Below, piece after piece: positions 39,070-44,820 of a stretch of DNA of 44,820 nucleotides. Source of the stretch: Sedimenticola sp. (GTDB taxonomy: Bacteria > Pseudomonadota > Gammaproteobacteria > Chromatiales > Chromatiaceae). The notes beneath the pieces are model-generated. The model had not been told where the DNA came from. It worked only from the letters and a program-made list of their open reading frames with translations, and searched no databases. The position numbers and the translations under genes are program-made. Each line of letters starts with the position of its first letter. Within the stretch, counting starts at the first letter, position 1. The stretch lies in assembly GCA_026196795.1 (NCBI GenBank), contig JAPHUE010000105.1:1-44820 (forward strand). Reading direction: 5' to 3'.

Positions 39070-40875
39070 TTAATTATCCTTGCCAACCCGTAAAACGGCG
39101 AGGAAAGCATCTTGAGGGATTTCGACCCGCCCAACTTGCTTCATTCGCTTTTTGCCGGCCTTCTGTTTCTCGAGCAATTTTCGTTTACGGGAAATATCTC
39201 CCCCGTAACACTTTGCAATAACATTTTTTCGAAGTGCCTTTACCGTGGTGCGGGCAATAATTTTACTCCCGATTGCAGCCTGAATCGCCACCTCAAACAT
39301 CTGCCGGGGTATCAGTTCTTTCATCTTGGCCGTGATATCGCGCCCACGCCCTTCACAGTTATCCCTGTGAACAATCAGAGACAATGCATCAACATGCTCA
39401 CCGTTAATCAAGATATCCAGTTTAACCAAATTCGCCACTTGAAAACGCTTGAATTCATATTCAAACGAAGCGTAGCCTCGACTAACTGATTTGAGACGAT
39501 CAAAGAAGTCTAAAACGACCTCATTCATCGGTAACTCATAGGTTACCTGAACCTGCCCAGCCAGATACTGTAGATTTTTCTGGACTCCGCGTTTTTCTAT
39601 ACAAAGCGTAATCACATTACCCAGATGGGCTTGTGGCACTAATATGTGCGCCTCAATAATCGGCTCTCGAATTTCGTCTATCAGATTGGGGGCCGGAAGA
39701 TTAGCGGGATTATCCACCATCTCTATCGAACCATCCGTTTTTGCCACTTCATATATAACGGTTGGGGCAGTCGTGATCAGATCGAGATCATACTCACGCT
39801 CAAGACGCTCCTGCACAATCTCCATATGCAGCATACCGAGAAAGCCGCAACGGAAGCCAAATCCAAGTGCTTGTGAAGTTTCTGGCTCATAATGCAATGC
39901 AGCATCATTCAGTTTTAACTTCTGTAACGCATCACGGAAATTCTCATAATCATCGGAGCTAACCGGATAGAGTCCAGAAAAGACACGTGGACGCATTTCA
40001 GCAAAGCCCGGTAAAGGTTTATCGGCTTTATTATCCGCTAAGGTCAATGTGTCACCTACAGGCGCACCATTGATCTCCTTGATGCCGGCAATAACAAAAC
40101 CGACTTCACCTGGGCCCAAGCTGGTTCTGTTTTCACGCTTGGGGGTAAACACACCCACTTTCTCGACCTGAAATGTCCGGCCTGAAGACATAATCAGCAT
40201 TTTATCTTTAGGCTTGATTCGGCCATTCATCACTCGTATCAGCGAAATGACACCCACATAGGAATCAAACCAGGAATCAATTATAAGTGCCTGCAGTGGC
40301 TTGTTTTCGTCTCCTACAGGTGGAGGAACAAAATCAACCAATTGAGCAAGCAATTCAGGGATACCAACACCTGTCTTGGCACTCACGCGAATAGAATTAT
40401 GTGCATCGAGGCCAATAATCTCTTCAATTTCTGTAATTACCCTGTCCGGCTCAGCGGCAGGCAGGTCGATCTTGTTCAGCACGGGAAGCACTTCAAGTCC
40501 CTGCTCAATTGCGGTGTAGCAGTTTGCTACACTTTGGGCTTCGACCCCCTGCGCAGCATCGACCACGAGTAGCGCACCCTCACAGGCAGCCAATGACCTG
40601 GAGACTTCATAGGAAAAATCTACGTGACCAGGTGTATCAATAAAATTGAGCTGGTAGGTCTCACCATTCGGGGCTGTATAGTTGAGTGTGACACTCTGAG
40701 CCTTAATGGTTATCCCTCGCTCACGTTCAATATCCATTGAATCGAGCACCTGCTCAGCCATTTCACGATCCGTGAGCCCGCCACAGAGATGGATAAAGCG
40801 ATCCGCTATCGTGGATTTGCCATGGTCAATATGGGCAATAATGGAGAAATTACGGATATGCTGAAGATCTGTCAT
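39070..40875 (-). CDS. lepA: Elongation factor 4
   Basis: [58 protein letters not shown]-terminal [32 protein letters not shown] start at 40875 preferred. Confidence 0.97.
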   Translation of the reverse strand: MTDLQHIRNFSIIAHIDHGKSTIADRFIHLCGGLTDREMAEQVLDSMDIERERGITIKAQSVTLNYTAPNGETYQLNFIDTPGHVDFSYEVSRSLAACEGALLVVDAAQGVEAQSVANCYTAIEQGLEVLPVLNKIDLPAAEPDRVITEIEEIIGLDAHNSIRVSAKTGVGIPELLAQLVDFVPPPVGDENKPLQALIIDSWFDSYVGVISLIRVMNGRIKPKDKMLIMSSGRTFQVEKVGVFTPKRENRTSLGPGEVGFVIAGIKEINGAPVGDTLTLADNKADKPLPGFAEMRPRVFSGLYPVSSDDYENFRDALQKLKLNDAALHYEPETSQALGFGFRCGFLGMLHMEIVQERLEREYDLDLITTAPTVIYEVAKTDGSIEMVDNPANLPAPNLIDEIREPIIEAHILVPQAHLGNVITLCIEKRGVQKNLQYLAGQVQVTYELPMNEVVLDFFDRLKSVSRGYASFEYEFKRFQVANLVKLDILINGEHVDALSLIVHRDNCEGRGRDITAKMKELIPRQMFEVAIQAAIGSKIIARTTVKALRKNVIAKCYGGDISRKRKLLEKQKAGKKRMKQVGRVEIPQDAFLAVLRVGKDN

Positions 40876-40949
40876 GAATTGATTACTGCGCAATGAGCCT
40901 TGAAAAGAGTTACTAAAGAATAAACTTTAAATTTACCTTGTAAGTAACT

Positions 40950-40984
40950 AAAAAAACGGAACTTTTATTACAAAAAGTTCCGTT
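40950..40984 (-). terminator. Rho-independent terminator downstream of the glutaredoxin-like gene
   Basis: Perfect 12-bp stem aacggaactttt/aaaagttccgtt with 6-nt loop; T-run follows on the minus strand. Confidence 0.7.
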
Positions 40985-41063
40985 ATATATGCAACGGGTG
41001 CTTCTATTATAACCAAGCCTACATGATACCCCAGTTTAGACGTTACTCAAATAGCCTCATACA

Positions 41064-41312
41064 CTATGCATCTATCTGATCCAGGTGTTTTTCCAGTGCG
41101 ACAGGGTCCAGGTAATAGTTGCAGATCACCTTCTCCCCAGCCGCAAGCACCGGGATGAGCAGGCCATACCGCTCCTTCAAGTCAGGATCCATGTCAATAT
41201 TTTCAAACTGAATCCCAAATGACCGCTGCTCCTGAATCTCCCGTAACTGATGCCACATATCTTCACAGAGGTGGCACCCGTCACGGTAATAGAAAGTCAA
41301 CGCATTAACCAA
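41064..41312 (-). CDS. Glutaredoxin-like (DUF836) protein
   Basis: LTFYYRDGCHLCEDMWHQL (CxxC), IDMDPDLKERYGLLIPVL; 82 aa. Confidence 0.9.
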   Translation of the reverse strand: MVNALTFYYRDGCHLCEDMWHQLREIQEQRSFGIQFENIDMDPDLKERYGLLIPVLAAGEKVICNYYLDPVALEKHLDQIDA

Positions 41313-41317
41313 TTCAC

Positions 41318-42760
41318 TTACTCTTTAGGTACTTGCAGCGCAATAAAACGGCTACCCGTTGCACGGTGAATCAGCACCGCAATGTTTCCACCCTTGGGTA
41401 GATCTTTTACCGCTTTCATGAAATCGCTCAGATTTGCTACACGAACCCGATTGATCATCTGAATAACATCACCCGGTTCAATACCTGCACTCTTAGCCGC
41501 ACCAGGAGCAACAGACTCAACGAAGACGCCTTTGACTCCCTCAAGCTTATGCTGATCTCTTATATCATCACTCAGTTCAACAACATTAATTCCAAGCAAG
41601 GCCACATTCTGCTTTAGCCGTGAGCGGTTATCCTCACTGGCCAAATCACCCTTCAGTTCCCCAATGTTTACGAATACCGTTTTCCGATCACCGTTGCGTA
41701 AAATTTCCAACTCAGCGGGTTTATCAATACGACTAGCACCCACCAAATGTTGCAGCATGGAAGAGCTTTCCAACTTGGTTCCATTGTATTTAAGAATCAC
41801 ATCCCCTGCTTCAATGCCGGCTTTTTCTGAAGGGCTGTCCGGCATCACCCGAGCGACCAAAGCACCATAAGGGTGTTTCATACCAAAGGATTCTGCTAAC
41901 TCACGTGTTACATCCTGAATCATTACGCCCAGCCAGCCGCGCCGCACATGACCACTATCTCTTAGCTGATCGACAACATTCATCGCCAAATCTATGGGTA
42001 TGGCAAAAGAGAGCCCCATAAAGCCGCCCGTTCGACTGTATATTTGTGAGTTGATTCCTACTACCTCACCATCCAGATTAAACAACGGCCCACCCGAATT
42101 TCCTGGATTGATCGCCACGTCAGTCTGAATGAAGGGCACATAGTTTTCATTTGGCAAACTGCGTCCCTTTGCACTAACAATACCAGCCGTTACAGAGTGA
42201 TCGAAACCGAAAGGTGAACCGATGGCCAATACCCATTCGCCCACTTTCAGATCACTGGTCTTACCGATTTTTACTTTAGGCAAATCCTTGGCATCTATCT
42301 TGAGCAATGCCACATCACTTGTTTTATCACTGCCAATCAGCTTGGCGATATATTCACGTCGATCACTCAGTCGGACCAGGATCTCGTCCGCTTCATTCAC
42401 CACGTGAAAATTGGTCATGATGTAGCCATCTTCTGAGATAATAAAACCCGACCCCAGTGAACGAGCATCAAACTCACGCGGCTCCTGCTGTGGCCCTCCG
42501 CCTTCGCCAAAGAAATGGCGAAAAAACTCATTGAGCGGACTTCCTTCAGGAAGATCCGGCATCTGAAACTCTCTGTTGAACTTATTACGCGTTGTCGTCT
42601 TGTGCTGCTTGGTACTGATATTGACAACAGAAGGGCTATGGGCTTCTACCAGTTCTGTAAAATCAGGCAGTGATCGCGCCTGAGTTACGGACGAAATAAA
42701 GAGCAGCGATAGAATAACTGAATAGTGAATAATGCTGCTTTTTGACAACAAAGCTTTCAT
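41318..42760 (-). CDS. Periplasmic serine endoprotease DegQ/MucD-like
   Basis: Start MKALLSKSSI at 42760; signal peptide; TNFHVVNEADEI, DVALLKI, NPGNSGGPLFNLDGEVVGINSQI triad; two PDZ domains; mucD position after rseC. Confidence 0.95.
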   Translation of the reverse strand: MKALLSKSSIIHYSVILSLLFISSVTQARSLPDFTELVEAHSPSVVNISTKQHKTTTRNKFNREFQMPDLPEGSPLNEFFRHFFGEGGGPQQEPREFDARSLGSGFIISEDGYIMTNFHVVNEADEILVRLSDRREYIAKLIGSDKTSDVALLKIDAKDLPKVKIGKTSDLKVGEWVLAIGSPFGFDHSVTAGIVSAKGRSLPNENYVPFIQTDVAINPGNSGGPLFNLDGEVVGINSQIYSRTGGFMGLSFAIPIDLAMNVVDQLRDSGHVRRGWLGVMIQDVTRELAESFGMKHPYGALVARVMPDSPSEKAGIEAGDVILKYNGTKLESSSMLQHLVGASRIDKPAELEILRNGDRKTVFVNIGELKGDLASEDNRSRLKQNVALLGINVVELSDDIRDQHKLEGVKGVFVESVAPGAAKSAGIEPGDVIQMINRVRVANLSDFMKAVKDLPKGGNIAVLIHRATGSRFIALQVPKE

Positions 42761-42791
42761 GAAATGCTCCTGTAATCTGTTACAGATGTTT

Positions 42792-43268
42792 CTAGTGAAT
42801 TCCATCAACAAACTGGATACTACTAGCCCGTCTGAGTATGACCGCCTGAAATGAACTGTTATGCTGATTCCGGCCGACAAACCGTTTCAACCCGTAAAGT
42901 CCACTTGCCAGACCCAGTAGACCGCAAATAATTGAGAGTGGTTCCGTAGATTGATATTTTAATAGTTCAGCTAACCACTGCCCAAAGAGCGCACCCATGA
43001 ATAGCGCAACAAGCGGAAAGATATAAAAAAGAAATGAGACGCGAGTAAGTACTGATTCATCCAGCCCAACAACGACCCGATCTCCAGGGACAGCCCCTAT
43101 GGGATTAAGCACCTCAACAATATTACGCCGATTACCAAACACCTTTGCTAATGCGGAAGTACCACAACTGCTTTTTGCCTCACAACTACCGCAGCTCGTC
43201 TGTCGCTGTGTCTCTACTTGTGCAAACTTCCCATGGGTAGCTTTGACAATGGCACTCTCTTCTATCAT
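42792..43268 (-). CDS. rseC: SoxR-reducing/RseC family protein
   Basis: Cys cluster CGSCEAKSSCGTSALAKVFG, two TMs, position after rseB. Confidence 0.92.
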   Translation of the reverse strand: MIEESAIVKATHGKFAQVETQRQTSCGSCEAKSSCGTSALAKVFGNRRNIVEVLNPIGAVPGDRVVVGLDESVLTRVSFLFYIFPLVALFMGALFGQWLAELLKYQSTEPLSIICGLLGLASGLYGLKRFVGRNQHNSSFQAVILRRASSIQFVDGIH

Positions 43269-43270
43269 TG

Positions 43271-44245
43271 TTATTGTTCGTTTATCCGTATGGAGCGAGC
43301 AATTCGCTCAACCGTAACGGCAGGAACCTCACCTACCGCAGTGACACTAAAGCCGCCAGTCTCACTACCAAAAGCATTTATGGTTCCCATCGCCGAACTA
43401 CCGCGCAGGCCTTCATCAAGGGCCTCCTCAATATATACAGACAACGAAGCCAGACCATCAGATAGGACGAAATGATCAATACTGCCATCACTCTGATCAG
43501 CGTTTCTTTTTGAATGCAGCGTGATAGCGAAACCTTTTGGCAGGTCGCTAAAAGACCAGGGAGTAGCACTGGAAGAAGTAACAGCTTGACGGGGTTTTTG
43601 CTGAACCCAATCGTAGTGCTCTTTTCCATCAAGTGAAATATCAGATATATCCCTGCTACTGGAGTGAACCTGTAACTGCGTAAACATTAACTGAGAGACA
43701 GCTTTGCCTGATACATCAAGCATATCTGTTTTAAGCGGTAAAGCGTTCTCAATATCGAGATAGACACGATACCCATAGCGATAATTATCACGCGGCATGA
43801 TGGCAACAACTCGAGCCGGGCGCCCAGCCACCCGCTCCTGGCCTAGCAGATGAAAATCATACAGATTTTCAAGTTGACTTATATCGACTGAAAAAATTGC
43901 CCGGAAACCTTCACCTGTTACACGCTTACCAATAGATATGGATTTCACATCTGGTGCAATACAGGTTACAGAGGCATTATCTCGAAATACCTCCCGTGCC
44001 ACCCCATTAAGTGAGATAAGACGCTCTTTTTCACCAGCCTGATCAGCCGTATGTACTATCCGCATGCTCTCAAGCTGGTCATTATGTAAGAAAACAAACG
44101 TGCCTTCGTAGCTAAGTGAATGAACCGCATTCACCATTCTCTGTAGCCAGACTCGAACATCTTCACCTTGGTTATCGGCAAGACCAGTTGTGGCACTGAC
44201 CACCAATAATAGAAAGACGCTAATACGATATACGCTCATAGGCAC
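43271..44245 (-). CDS. rseB: Sigma-E regulatory protein RseB/MucB
   Basis: MVNAVHSLSYEGTFVFLHNDQLESMRIVH, YRYGYRVYLDIENALPLKTDML. Confidence 0.94.
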   Translation of the reverse strand: MPMSVYRISVFLLLVVSATTGLADNQGEDVRVWLQRMVNAVHSLSYEGTFVFLHNDQLESMRIVHTADQAGEKERLISLNGVAREVFRDNASVTCIAPDVKSISIGKRVTGEGFRAIFSVDISQLENLYDFHLLGQERVAGRPARVVAIMPRDNYRYGYRVYLDIENALPLKTDMLDVSGKAVSQLMFTQLQVHSSSRDISDISLDGKEHYDWVQQKPRQAVTSSSATPWSFSDLPKGFAITLHSKRNADQSDGSIDHFVLSDGLASLSVYIEEALDEGLRGSSAMGTINAFGSETGGFSVTAVGEVPAVTVERIARSIRINEQ

Positions 44246-44820
44246 TATCTATCAGTATCGTAGCTAACAAAACTGGTATAGGGAATGACACCTATACCAC
44301 CCGGAGCCACGTACTCATTGTGATCAATCAAGTAACGATTAAGTTTTGATTCAACTTTCGGTTCTGACAAATTTTTCCAGCGGGAGCTGGATTGGATCAG
44401 ATAAGGAGCCTGGGTTTGGGGAGGTGTGTTTTCTACGACTAGTTGTGGCCCTGAATCAGATGGGGTTCCCGTTAATTGCGGAAACGCCATTACAGTGATT
44501 GCGGCGACGGATGCCGCTAACATGGCCCCACCCGCAGTCCTGAACCAACGAGAGCGAAAATTCACGCCGCTTTTTATCGGAATGGGTTGATCATGGGGTA
44601 TTGTCAGATGATCCCTGTCTATCTGATTCCGGACCCTGTCGGCAATTGATTCCGCTGATAATCTGACGGCTTCACCGCGCATGGCATCGCCAATCAGATG
44701 ATAACGATCCCACTTTTTCCGAAGCTCATCGTCAGCCTGAAGGCTATCCAGGGTGGGTTGGGCGAGCTTTGAGTCAAGCTCATTATCCAGCAGTGCGGAA
44801 ATCCGCTCATTGATATCATC
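44245..44820 (-). CDS. rseA: Anti-sigma-E factor RseA/MucA, truncated by the window edge
   Basis: Reverse-strand reading of 44683-44820 gives DDINERISALLDNELDSKLAQPTLDSLQADDELRKKWDRYHLIGDA in frame with the listed ORF; the gene continues past 44820. Confidence 0.92.
   Translation of the reverse strand, partial: DDINERISALLDNELDSKLAQPTLDSLQADDELRKKWDRYHLIGDAMRGEAVRLSAESIADRVRNQIDRDHLTIPHDQPIPIKSGVNFRSRWFRTAGGAMLAASVAAITVMAFPQLTGTPSDSGPQLVVENTPPQTQAPYLIQSSSRWKNLSEPKVESKLNRYLIDHNEYVAPGGIGVIPYTSFVSYDTDR

Noticed and set aside
38357-39221. Plus-strand ORFs of 123 and 191 aa
   Set aside because: Antisense to lepB, extending over the lepB-lepA gap; no recognisable motifs.
1-44820. tRNA, rRNA, insertion sequences, prophage
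   Set aside because: No cloverleaf-type T-arm motifs in intergenic gaps, no transposase or phage proteins among the ORFs.

Overview
This 44.8-kb window looks like a gammaproteobacterial chromosome, mostly conserved housekeeping operons. Left: fabF-pabC-mltG-tmk-holB-pilZ-tatD (+). Right, on the minus strand: rseA (cut by the window edge)-rseB-rseC-degQ/mucD-glutaredoxin-like-lepA-lepB-DUF4845-rnc-era-recO-pdxJ. Between them are a thioesterase and a class V aminotransferase, an orphan PAS histidine kinase, a lysine-rich membrane protein, an MTIP/MTAP-nagZ pair, a FliL-like protein, an L,D-transpeptidase-CYTH-rlmD group, a ydbH-ydbL pair, cysM, dsbB, an ALDH7-like/saccharopine-dehydrogenase-like pair, cobQ and a heme-motif GGDEF-EAL protein. 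The best candidate for an under-described system is the same-strand block at 19730-27399: TonB-dependent receptor, orphan ABC-type substrate-binding protein, CHASE8-like BarA-type hybrid kinase, HDOD protein and MBL-fold hydrolase. The second gene of this block starts unusually: a short ORF with a strong SD overlaps its weak GTG start, followed by a perfect 22-bp palindrome, a competing hairpin and a T-run. No tRNA, rRNA, CRISPR array, transposase or phage gene was recognised. All calls come from reading motifs and gene order by eye; no database search was run.
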